Shown: one piece after another, positions 28,829-41,461 of the stretch
How the letters are laid out: each line of letters opens with the position of its first letter
Position numbering within the stretch: position 1 is the stretch's first letter
Source of the DNA: Talpa occidentalis
Lineage: Eukaryota; Chordata; Mammalia; Eulipotyphla; Talpidae
DNA length: 64,000 nucleotides
Reading direction: 5' to 3'
NCBI RefSeq assembly: GCF_014898055.3
Contig: NW_023603184.1
Location: 120,332,615 to 120,396,614, forward strand
Notes under the pieces: generated by a model
What the model was told of the DNA's origin: nothing
Databases searched by the model: none
Seen by the model: only the letters and a program-made list of their open reading frames with translations
Position numbers and translations under genes: made by a program

Positions 28829-28850
28829 AAATATATATATATATATATAA
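28829..28850. repeat. (TA)n microsatellite
   Basis: About ten perfect TA units within the probable PGAP1 3' UTR. Confidence 0.9.
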
Positions 28851-29214
28851 ATATCCTATACAAAGTCATCAGAAATTAACTGGTTACATGATATTTCAAA
28901 ACAGTCATTTTTGGCAATATAATGCGCCAAACACTTCAAGAAAGTACTGTACTTGATTTAAAAATTTTCAACCATTAGACAATGTAATCAACATGTAGCT
29001 TAGACTATCATCTAACCTTGAAAAACATATGCTATGAATTAAGGTGCACTGTTACATTTATACCATTAATGGAAAAAATCAGTCTACTTTCAAATTTTAT
29101 TCCATGCTGAAAACTAAGATATTGATATATAAAACTCAGTCTTCTGTACTCATAATTTATCAAAAATGTAAAATATTGAGCATTTACAAGTACATATTCA
29201 GATTTAGATTACTG

Positions 29215-29520
29215 AGCTGTCTTTTCTTTCCTATCATCCTTATTGTACTCACCACCACAATCAGGCTTAGCACATTTATTACCCCAAGAAGAAACCCCAT
29301 ACGCCTTAGTCATTTCTCCCATCTACCCCTAACACACACACACACCACCACTACCACCACCACCATCCTCTCTGCCCCTACTAATCTGTTTTCTGTCTCT
29401 ATGGATTTGCCTGTTTTATACACAATATAAATGAGATAATTCAGTATGTGGTTCTTGGTGACTAGGTTCTTTAATTTAGCATGTTGTCAAGGCTTTTCTG
29501 TGTTATAGCATGTAAGAGCT
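29215..29520 (-). repeat. Old L1-like fragment with CA/CAC simple repeat
   Basis: CTGTTTTCTGTCTCTATGGA, TTTGCCTGTTTTATACACAA and TTTAGCATGTTGTCAAGGCT resemble reverse-complemented old L1. A CACACA/CCACCA simple repeat lies at about 29331-29365. Confidence 0.4.
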
Positions 29521-32500
29521 TTTAAACAAAACCACATTGTAAACAATAATCTCTCTCCATCTCCCTTGAGATGTCTGTCTCTCAAGCAAATGATTAAACT
29601 CTGTATTCTTTCATGGAGGAAAAAAATAAGTAAAGATACTAGTACCCTCACAGAATTTCTATTTCCTTAGGCTGTTAAAACTTTGTGAAAGGATGCATGA
29701 GTAACATGTATAAGTAAACAATTTTATAGAATTTAACATGTTGTTCTTTGTTCAAAAAGATTGGGACAAAATTTCAGCTCCAATCATCTTACTACTTTGT
29801 AAAAGTCTCTTCTACATTTGCCTATGTATTAAGGAAGTTTCCTCTCAGAGTCTAATTTCATAATACAAAGATAATTTTGTTGCTTCCTTGGTCCTGGGGA
29901 ACTTTAAGCTCTCCAAGTTGACTTTCTCCCAAAACTTCACAAGGTATCTTGTTTCCTATGGCATATAAATTCATAAATCTAAAACACCGAGAAAACTAAA
30001 GTGATCATGGAAAATAATCAAATGCCTCATTGTAGAAGATCCCAACATATTTCACTTTAGCCAAATGATTTTAGTAACAAGCTGCTATAATAAAATAGCA
30101 AACATAGCACTCTGGAGTTTTGCACTATACCTCATACTAAGGCAAGATATCACACTAATTTAGACCTAATGCCTAAGATGAAAATAAAGGTCAGCAGAAT
30201 TATCTGAGGATTGAGGAAACTAAAAATTTAATTTTATTTCCTTTTATTTTCATTGTCCACATTCTGTAAGAGGTACTAATGAGCAGAGAGGTGAAATGAA
30301 TAAACTATACTATGAGTGAAAGTCTTGAAGAGTTAAAAAAGCATATGAACAAATCAGATAATCTGCCTTATATAAGATTGTGGGGTGGGGTGGGGGAGTG
30401 GAAAAGTGTTCCTTCCACATGAGTGATAGGATAACCAATAACATTTATGAGGCCTACTATAGTCCTTTACTTCTTTCTCCTTACTGTATAATCATGTAGG
30501 TAACATAGTATATATAGTTCAATCAAGAAAAAGTATTCCATTATATACATCTGAATTTATCTGACAAAAACATGAAAAAAAAAAACACCAAGCAAAATAT
30601 GATTAATATATATTGAGGAGACTGAAAATAAGGGTTAACCAGGCACAGTGTTTTTTTTTTAGAACTACTGTTTTAGATATTTTCACTCTGGTGACAACCA
30701 AGGAACAAGTTGGAAACTTATTTAATTTCTGGTGTGAAAAAGACCCAGAAAATAATTTCCATTATCAGCTCCAAATTTTAATAGTAACTCCATAGGAAGC
30801 TTTAAAAACACTGAAAGTATTCAGTATTTTCCTGTCCAATCTATATTTGATCTAATTATCAACAATGGGTTTCCAAAAGAATTTGCATTAAGTTTAAAAC
30901 TTACTCAAAAGTCAACAAATACAAAAATGTTTTAATAGTAAAGCTCAGAAGTTTGCTGAATTAGATAATCCCTAAGTGGCAAAAAGCAGTGTAAGTTTTA
31001 GTAACATTGCTAATAAATCTATGCTGGATTATAAGTATTTCAGAAACAATGTATAACTTAAAGACAAAAGGACAATTTCTCAAGTCATGCAAACATCTTC
31101 AGATGAACCTAACTTCCTATCTCTGGTAGTGATAAGGGTTTAAAGTGCGTCAATACTTGATGAAGACCCTGTCAAAATGTATGCACAAAAGATTGCATTT
31201 ATTTGCATATAATGGCTAAAGACCCAATTACTGATATTTATAAAATGTTTAATAAGTATAATTTTATAGTCTTGAAGTGAAATAATTTGTTGGAATAAGA
31301 CTTTAGGTCTTGGCAACTACATACACATTAAAATATTTCAGTGTGAGTATGTGTACCTAGTCTGCTGCTTTTAATAAATTATGCATAAAGTTTATAATAT
31401 ATATTAATATAGCTGAAATTATATAATCAATAAAATAACTCTATTTTTATTTTAAAAACACAAGAAAAAAATTAAAAGCTAAATGTACTACTCACAGATG
31501 AGAAATTTAAAAGTTTTATTTTATTCATGAGCAGTACCAAGTGAACAAGGAGACTGGAGATCGCATAAATACGATTATCAATTGGTGTCAATAGAAGATC
31601 TAAATTAATGAATTTTCTAAAGTTCTTTTTGTATACGAACCTACGTTAAATTCAGAAATAGTTAATGGACACATTTAATCTATAACTTGAAAGGTAACTA
31701 TAATACTGATGGGGGTAAAAATTACATTTGAGAGTGCACCTTAAAAGTCACCATCAGACACTCAATTTTTATATGTAAGATAATGAACATTAACTAGACT
31801 GACTGTGATCACTTTGCAATGAATTGTTATGTTGCACACCTGAAATCAGTACATGTCAATTATGGCAAAAAATAATCATCCTGAATAAAAAAGGTACCAT
31901 GTGTATAAAAGTTGCTTATGAGTCTATGTATAGCTAAACATAGGCAGATGTGTCCTTATTTAAATATGAATGTGGTATGCCACGGGAAAAGTGCGTAATA
32001 TAGTAACCTCTCTTCCAGACACTGAACATACAAGTATTTTACCCCTTTTGCTTCTTCTCTCAAACAAGTGCTTGATATATCTGCCATGTCTACTATGAGG
32101 TTATAATACTTCCCTCTAATGCTCTCAGTAAGTGAAAATATGAATATTGAATAATAGGCATGAAGTTGGGAAAGACAACAATGAAATCAAACAAACTTAC
32201 AACCCTCAGAGGTAATAATAATAGCAAGACTCTTCAACTGACAGTAGCAAGGTCCTGAGGAACAACGAGAAGTGGGGTAACCCTTCCTAGGCAGTAAAGT
32301 GGGGGTAACCCTCTATATAGGCAGTAACAGCTGAGAGATTGAAATGGAATCCTGATGCAAAGACATCAGGACATCTGGTCCTCTAGGACATCTCTGGGTA
32401 GTAACAAGGTTACAAGCAAGTTCACCACAACTGTAAATTACTGGACTTAATAAGGACTTTACTTGAGAGGTTTTGGGGGTTCACAACACACTCGTTTAAA

Positions 32501-33751
32501 GGAAGGGCTCTATGAGCTAGGTATACTTCAGTCAGAGTTCACTCTCTGAAGGCAAAGATATCCTTGCTCTATTAACTAGTTCCTACTCTTTTGTAGTAGA
32601 AAGTGAGCTGAAATTTAAAATGAAATAGAAATATTACTCTCGATCTGTGAAATAGCAATCACCTTGATTAAAAATTAAGATTCCACTGTTAAACCTAGTG
32701 GTTAAGCTTCAAATTTATTCAGGAATACTATTTATTTTTATGCTATTAATGGGATAATGGTTTCTCTACCATTAATTCATTAATAGGATAATTTCATATG
32801 TTAAATGTGGTACTGCACTTACTCATGATGCTTTTTATCCTCACAATGGCCAAAAATTAAGCAAACTTAGAGTTTTTTTCTGACCATTGGAGTTTAGTTA
32901 TTTTAATGATCCATCAAGACTTGAGGCACTTTTGGCAACCATGGGTCAATGAATTAAATAAAATGGCATAGAGACTGAACAACTGAACTACTTCACTGTC
33001 ATTAAATATCTGAGAATTTTTTTTAATTTAATAATATATCTTAGTAGTCTTCTGATAGTAACCAAAAATACAAAATAAGATTCCCATATGAAAGGTAACA
33101 AATTTCATTAGGTTTTGAATTTGAAAGATGTTTTTATCCATCAGTCTTGCATTGGTTACCAGGAAAAGATATTTTCTTATAATTAAAAGTTATATTTTCA
33201 TAGATATAAAAAAAAAAAAAACCTAAGACTTACTTTGTTCACTGTGGCTGCCAAAACTGACCAAAGATTTTAGGTAGCTATTTCATTTTGAGGAATAAAT
33301 AGTTGTGGGTTTCATCATTCCTTTAGGACTTCTCAATATGTATACAGTAGCAAATGCAAAGTTACCCACTTTTCAGAGGAAAGTTTGATAAAATGATCAG
33401 AATGCTTGAGGTGAGACTACAAACAATGTTACATTCACTTGAGTGTTTAGGACAAGACCCCCACTATACACGAGTAGACTAGGTGATATGCAGAGGAGTT
33501 CTCAATGATAGCGGCCACCAAAAACTTTTCTAATTTTTCAAAAGTAACTAGTACACAGATGCCTTACCACAAAACAAAACCATGCTTCAACTGTTTCCTC
33601 AAGCATTACAAAACTAATTTCATATATTCAATATTGTAAAAATAGATGTGTCTTCTCGAAAGGACCGGCTTGTCCACACTGATGGATCTGTGCGTTTGCT
33701 CTCAACTCTAGTCTTAAGGCATGTAACATCTTTATCTTCCTTAAATCCAAT

Positions 33752-33890
33752 TTACATAAAGTTGCATAGTGCATGGAGTAAAAGGGGGATAAAGATAAAA
33801 CACGGAACCCGGTATAAGTGTGCTGACCCAAAAGCAATCACACCAACAGCCAGAGGAAGTGGAAATTGTGACGCAGTCTTCAACAATTTA
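33752..33890 (-). CDS. PGAP1: PGAP1 last coding exon and stop
   Basis: Acceptor CTCTTCACAG before TAAATTG. Encodes [20 protein letters not shown], then [20 protein letters not shown] and LCNFM, stop TAA at 33754-33752. Two hydrophobic segments end the protein. The intron upstream holds the full-length L1. Confidence 0.93.
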
Positions 33891-36800
33891 CTGTGAAGAG
33901 ACAGAGAAAGACACATTATGTAAATTACACTGGAAGCAAAAACGGAATGTCAATCTTAAGTATAGTTTTGAGAAAGTGGTTTCAGATGAAATAAATTTTC
34001 ATATAATGAATTTAACTGTCCATAATATTTACAAAGGTCAATACAAGTCCTATTTTAGCTAGAATAGAGAAAAATATTTCGATAATAACTATTTGTGTTT
34101 AGTCTTTTAAATTTTAACAACGAAAAATACTAGTTGGATTTTTATTCAATAATTCTATCTCCTGAAATTTATCTGAACAAAGCTAATTAATACATTAGAC
34201 AACCTAGTCCATGGTTTCACTTCCTGCAATTTCAGTTACCCATGGTCAACTGAGGTCCAAAAGTATTAAACACAGTAAGATATTTTAAGAGAGAGAGATA
34301 CCACATTTCTATAGAGTACATTTCGTAAGTATTCTATTTGGTTATTATTGTTGTTAATTTTTTACTGTACCCATTTATAAATGAGACTTTATCATAAGTA
34401 TATATAGGAAAAAAAAAACAGTGTAATACAGGATTTGGAATTATTCTTAATTTCAGGTATCCACTAGGGGTCTTGGAACATAGCTTCTGTGGGATAAGGG
34501 GTGAAATTTTCAGTTGATTTTTACCAGAAATCAAGTGAAAAGATTCCATGAGTAAACAGTTGGTGAATGAAAAGCCAAGTTATATTATGAGTTTTAAACA
34601 TGTACATAAGTAGACTTATATACCATCATCCAGCTTCAAAAGTCATGAAGTCATGACTAACTTACTTCACCCTATATTCCTTTTTATTCATCTGCATTCT
34701 TGCCTTTGGGAAGCAAATTTTAGACATCACATCTTTAAAAAGTTAACTTTTTAAAGAAAAAAAGACTATTATAGCTTAACAAGTAAAATCCATAATCAAG
34801 AAAGCAAGCATAATACGCTAACATAAACTGTACTTAGATATGAATCATAATTAGTATTATGGCCTTACTTTTAGAATAGTTTACATAATTAGGAATAAAG
34901 AACATGCTTAGACATAAGAGATAAAGTGATAATAGACTAGGAACAGGTATGAAAAAATCGAAGATTAAATACTATACCTTGAGAGGGGGCGGAGCAACAT
35001 GGCGGCGAGGAGACGCTGCGAGTAAGATCTCCCATTAAAAAAAGTTAATAGGGAGGAAAAGCGGCAGGTCCCAGTGAGAACTGGGACACGGAAGATAAAC
35101 GGACGACTCCAGCAAACTGCCCGAAGAAGAAAGTTGCCATAAAAGAGGACGAGAAGGGAGGGAAGCGCAGAACCCTGCTCCCCTCCCCCGCCCACAAAGT
35201 CGGCACTCTCCGACCGGCAGAGAGGAGGAAACAACAAACCAAAACGGCCAACAAGAAAAACGGACACAGCAAGCGGGACTGTGAGTGGAAAGGAACTATT
35301 GCAGCCACCACACCCCGTGAACGGGAGCTGAGGCGAACCCTGCAGGATCCGCCGCGGAGGTGAGCTCCAGGCGCCATTAAAGAGAGCCCCGCCCCCCAGG
35401 AGGAGACCAGCACCAGCACACAGCCCCGGCCGCCCGGTAAGCTTGCGCGGAAAGTGGCGCGGATCCAGACCGGATCGCAGCTGCCCAGGTCCCCGCGCCT
35501 GCGACCTAGGCTTGCGGGGAGACGGCGGAGGCCCTCCCTGAGTGAGCAGGAACAAGGCGCCCAGGCAGGGGAGCGGGATTCAAAAGGCGCCATTCCCGCG
35601 CCACTGATCTGGGCTACAGCCCGCGTCCTGGAACTGAGGGCTTTGGAACTGAGACCCGGGGCACGAAATTAGGGGCGTGGGTTCCCCACGACGGTGGGGC
35701 ACAAGGCAGACACAGCACCCCAAAGCCGTTGAGGTGTACCCTACCATCCCCGCTCTGCTCTCTGTCCCACGGGGTGGAAAATCAGCTCCCCAAGGGCTCT
35801 AGGAGAGATCTCTGGCGCCACCTAGCGACTTGACCCCAGCACAGGCTACTGAAGGAGCTAGTGGCCAGCTGGGGAGTTAGCCCACACCTGGCTCCTTCCG
35901 AACAAGTAGTCTGAGCCCACAGGGAGAGCGAGCACCCACAGCCGGGGCAGACCAGGCGCGCAGAAGAGTGTGCCTGAGACCAGACGCGCAGGGAGTGTGT
36001 CCCACATCACCATTTTAGAACAGGGACATTTCTTCAGTAAAGACTACCTGCCGAAGGCTTCCTCAGGAGCCAGAGGTGAGCGGGGGAAGTTCGCCCACGC
36101 CAGACCCCCTCTGGCCTGCAGTCCAAGCCCAGAGGGGAGCAGGAACCCACCGCCGGGGCAGACCAGGCGCACAGGGGAGTGTGTCCCCACATCGGCATTT
36201 TAGAACAGGGACCTTTCTCCATTAAAGGCTGCTTGAAACTGACAGATGACTCCTGGAAGAACCAGAGGGGAACAGAGAAGCCCACCCAAGATGCCGGCCA
36301 GTCCCAACAACACAGTGTCCCAACGCATACGGCAAATTAGAAAACAGACAGTAGGGAGGAGAAGAACCACACGCAACCTAGCAACTCTCCAGAGAAAAAG
36401 CACACCACAAAAAGAAAGCCAGCCCCCAGATTGCAAAGACAATAACTTGGAAGAATTTCTGAGCCTTCCAGAAAGAGAATTTAAAATTGCCGTGATTAAA
36501 AAACTGACAGAAGTCATAAAGGAAAACAATGATAAGGGAAAAATAATCAACGATCAGAAGAATGCAATTGAGTCCCTAGAGAGGGAAAACAATGGTCAGA
36601 AGAAAGAAATTGAGTCCCTAAAGAGGGAAGTAAAAGAAATGCAGGAGATCAAAGAATTAATGGAAGAACTAAAGAATTCTGGGAAAAGCAATGAAAGCAG
36701 AATAGATGAAATGGAAGAACGAATAAGTAATCTTGAAGACACAGAAATAAAAAGAACCAAAACAGAAAAGGAAAGAGAAGTACGAAGGAAAAAGAACGAA

Positions 36801-39800
36801 GAAAGACTTCGGGAACTATCTGACTCCATGAGGAAAGGAAATATAAGAGTTATAGGAATACCAGAAGGAGAGGAGAGAGATGTAGGAACAGAGAAAATAT
36901 TCAAAGAGATAATTGAAGAGAACTTCCCAAATGTGAAGAAGGAGCTGAAAATTGATATACAAGAAGCAAGAAGAACACCAAACTTCCACGACGAAAGGAA
37001 AAATACAGCAAGACACATAATAGTAAAGCTCCCAAGAATCCAGGACAAGGAAAAAATAATGAAGCTGGCAAGAGGGAAGGAACAGATAACATTCAAAGGA
37101 AAACCAATCAGGCTGACATCAGACTTCTCCGAAGAAACACTACGGGCAAGGAGAGAGTGGAGGGACATAGTCAACAGACTCCAAGAAAACAGATGCCAAC
37201 CAAGAATACTCTATCCCGCAAAGCTCTCCTTCCTCTTTGAAGAAAGAATATGGACCTTCCCAGACAAACAGAAACTCCGGAATTTCATTGCAACTAAACC
37301 CCCACTCCAAAAAATACTACAAGGAGTCCTAAAGCCAGAACCTCAGAGGGACGAATAACAATGAAAGAAGGCCAAAAAAAAAAAAGTTATTAAAAGAATA
37401 AATAAATAAAATCAAAGGAAAGACAAACACAATGGCAAATACAGATGTTAACATATCAATATTAACTCTAAATGTAAATGGACTAAACTCTTCAATAAAA
37501 AGACACAGAGTGGCAGCCTGGATTAAGAAACAAAACCCAACCTTTTGCTGTCTCCAGGAAACACATTTAGCTACAAAAGATAAAAATAGGCTCAAAGTTA
37601 AAGGATGGAAAACAATCCTACAAGCAAATGGACCAAAAAAGAAAGCAGGAACAGCTATACTTATATCAGATAAAACAGATTTCAAACTCAAAAAGATAAA
37701 AAGAGACCCCAATGGTCACTACATTATGATCAAGGGGACAATACTTCAAGAAGAAATAACACTCATTAACATATACTCACCAAACGAAGGAGCACCAAAA
37801 TATATCAGACAACTGTTGTCCTCTCTGAAAACAGACATCAGAGAAAACACATACGTAGTGGGAGACTTCAACACACCACTATCAACAATGGATAGATCAA
37901 CAAGACAAAAAATAAGTAAAGAAACCAAAGCTCTAAATAAGGACCTAGAGCAATTAGGCTTAACAGACATCTATAGAACACTAAACCCCCAAAAAACGGA
38001 GTACACATTTTTCTCAAGCGCACACGGATCATTCTCCAGGATCGATCACATACTGGGGCACAAGACAAACATCAACAGATACACCAAGATTGAAATCATA
38101 TCAACCATCTTTTCTGACCATGAAGGCATCAAACTAGAAATAAACCATAAAAAGAAGGCAAGGAACTTTCCTACCTCATGGAGATTAAAAACCACACTAC
38201 TGGAAGACCATTGGACTAATGAGGAGATCAAAGAAGAAATTAAAAAATTTTTTGAATTGAACGACAAGGAGGACACTAATATCCTAAATGTATGGGATGC
38301 AGCAAAAGCAGTAATAAGAGGAAAATATATAGCAATAGAAGCTCACATCAAGAAACAAGAAAGAACGCAAAGAAACAACCTCATCTCGAAGCTCAAAGAT
38401 CTAGAAAAAGAACAACAAAAAAACCCCAAAACCAGTAGAAGAAAAGAAATAATAAAAACCAAAGCAGAAATAAATGAAATTGAAACTAAAAAAACAATCC
38501 AAAAGATCAATGAAACCAAGAGCTGGTTTTTTGAAAAAATCAATAAAATAGACAAACCCCTAGCCAGGCTCACAAAGGAAAAAAGGGAGAAAGCACAAAT
38601 AAATAGGATCATCAATGAAAGAGGAGAAATCACAACGGACACAGCAGAAATCAAAAGAATAATCAGTAACTACTATGAACAGTTATATGGAAACAAGTTT
38701 AACAATCTAGAGGAGATGGACAAATTCCTACAACTCTACAATCACCCAAAGCTAGATAAAGAAGAAATAGAACACCTAAACAGACCAATTACAATTAGCG
38801 AAATTGAAATGGTAATAAAAAACCTCCCCAAAAACAAAAGCCCAGGACCTGATGGATTTACAAATGAATTCTACCAAACATTCAGAGACGAATTAGTGCC
38901 TATCCTTCACAAACTCTTCCAAAAAATTGAGAAGGAAGGGACAATACCAAACACGTTTTATGAAGCCAACATTACACTAATACCAAAACCGAACAAGGAC
39001 AACACAAAAAAGGAAAACTACAGGCCAATCTCCCTAATGAACACTGATGCAAAAATCCTCAATAAAATTTTAGCTATCAGAATCCAACAATGTATCCATA
39101 AGATAATTCACCACGACCAAGTTGGATTCATTCCAGGGGCACAAGGATGGTTTAACATCCGAAAATCAATCAACGTTATCCAACACATCAACAAAAAGAA
39201 ATATAAAAACCATATGATAATATCAATAGATGCTGAGAAAGCTTTTGACAAAGTGCAACACCCATTCATGATAAAAGCCCTTGAAATTCTGGGGATACAA
39301 GGAACATACCTCAACATCATAAAGGCCATCTATGACAAGCCAACAGCCAGTATCATTCTCAATGGTGAACAGCTGAAAGCAATTCCATTAAGATCTGGAA
39401 CAAGACAAGGATGTCCACTCTCACCATTGCTTTTCAATATAATACTGGAAGTCCTAGCCAGGGCAATAAGACAAGAGAAAGACATCCAAGGAATCCAAAT
39501 AGGAAAAGAAGAAGTCAAACTATCACTATTTGCAGACGATATGATATTATACATAGAGAACCCCAAAAACTCCACAGAAAAGCTAATTCAACTCATCAAT
39601 CAGTTCAGTAAAGTGGCAGGATACAAAATCAACACGCAAAAGTCAGTAGCCTTCCTATACACAAACAATAAATCTGAAGAAGAAGAAATCAAAAAGACCA
39701 TCCCTTTTGTTATTGAAACAAAAAAAATCAAATATTTGGGAATAAATCTAACAAAAGAGGTAAAGGACCTATACAAAGAAAACTATAAAACACTGTTAAA

Positions 39801-41426
39801 AGAAATAGAAGAAGACACAAAGAAATGGAGAGACATCCCCTGCTCATGGATTGGAAGAATAAACATTATTAAAATGGCCATCCTACCAAAAGCAATATAC
39901 AGATTCAATGCTATTCCAATCAAAATTTCAATGTCATTCTTCAAAGAAATAGAACAATTATTGATGAAATTCATATGGAATCACCAAAAACCCCGAATAG
40001 CCAAAGCTCTCCTGAAAAAAAAAGAAGGGAATGGAGGCATCAGACTCCCAGACTTCAAACTATACTACAAAGCCATAATCATCAAAACTGCATGGTATTG
40101 GAACAAGAACAGACATACAGACCAATGGAATCGAATAGAAAATCCAGAAATAAACCCACAGATTTATGGTCAACTAATCTTTGACAAAGGAGCAAAGAAT
40201 ATGCATTGGAGCAAAGAAAGTTTGTTCAATAAATGGTGCTGGGAAAACTGGGTCGCTACATGCAAAAGAATGAAGCTTGACCACCACCTCACACCATACA
40301 CAAAAATCAACTCAAAATGGATTAAAGAACTAGACATAAGACCTGAAACCATAAAATATATAGAAGGAAATATAGGCGAAACACTACGTGATTTGCACAT
40401 CAAAGACATCTTTACAGACACATCACCCAAAGCAGTGATAGTGAAGGCAAAGATAAACAGCTGGGACTACATCAAATTAAAGAGCTTCTGCACAGCAAAA
40501 GAGACAATAACAAAAACAAAGAGAAACCCCACCAACTGGGAGAACATTTTTGCACCCAACACTAATGATAAAGGACTGATCACAAAAATCTGCAAAGAGC
40601 TGATGAGACTCAACAACAACAAAGAAAATAATCCAGTCAAAAAATGGGCAGAAGAGCTTAAAAGAAACTTCTCTGAAGAGGAAATGCAAATGGCCAACAG
40701 GCATATGAAAAAATGTTCAACATCACTTGTCATCAGGGAAATGCAAATCAAAACTACCATGAGATACCATCTTACACCAGTGAGAATGGCACATATTAAA
40801 AAAACTAGCAACAACAAATGTTGGCGAGGGTGTGGAGAAAAAGGAACTCTTCTGCACTGTTGGTGGGAGTGCAAACTGGTCCAACCACTGTGGAAAGCTG
40901 TATGGAGATTTCTGGACCTACTAAACATAGAGCTTCCATATGATCCAGCAATTCCACTCCTAGGTATTTACCCAAAGGACACAGAAACATCAATTCCAAA
41001 GAACACCTGCACCCCTATGTTTATAGCAGCACTATTTACAATAGCTAAGCTTTGGAAACAACCCAAATGCCCAAAAATAGATGACTGGATCAAGAAGATG
41101 TGGTACATATATACCATGGAATATTACTCAGCATTCAAAAAAGATAAACACATGCAATTTGCAGCAACATGGATGGCGCTGGAAGGGATCATGCTCAGCG
41201 AAATAAGCCAAAAAGAAAAAGAAAAATACCGGATGGTCTCACTCATAGCAGGAATCTAGAAAACTTAAATAAGGGACCAGGAAAATGAATAACTACAAGA
41301 AAGTGAAAATCAAAATCAACAAAAAACTATGAACCAGAGACACTTTTAGGGGGGCGGGGGTGGGAGGGGAGGGATTGGGGTCAGAATGGGGGGCTGCAAT
41401 TGTATGGGGAATATAACAATAAAATT

Positions 41427-41461
<35 letters not shown>

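Larger units (their letters stand above)
25825..33751 (-). other. PGAP1: Probable long 3' UTR of PGAP1
   Basis: Follows directly from the PGAP1 stop codon. It is AT-rich and holds none of the young SINEs that recur every few kb elsewhere. On the minus strand an AATAAA at 25852-25847 could end the transcript near 25825, giving a UTR of about 7.9 kb, in keeping with the very long PGAP1 UTR I recall for human. The end point is a guess; other AATAAA motifs exist inside. Old L1-like patches are present near 29215-29520 and 31790-31870. Confidence 0.5.

Noticed and set aside
29331..29365. CRISPR-like or regularly spaced repeats
   Set aside because: Plain CA/CAC simple repeat; no spaced repeat units anywhere in the window and the host is a mammal.
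36596..37712. Long minus-strand frames opposite L1 ORF1 and ORF2
   Set aside because: They mirror the A-rich sense coding strand and have Leu/Phe/Ser-rich low-complexity translations; shadows of the real frames.
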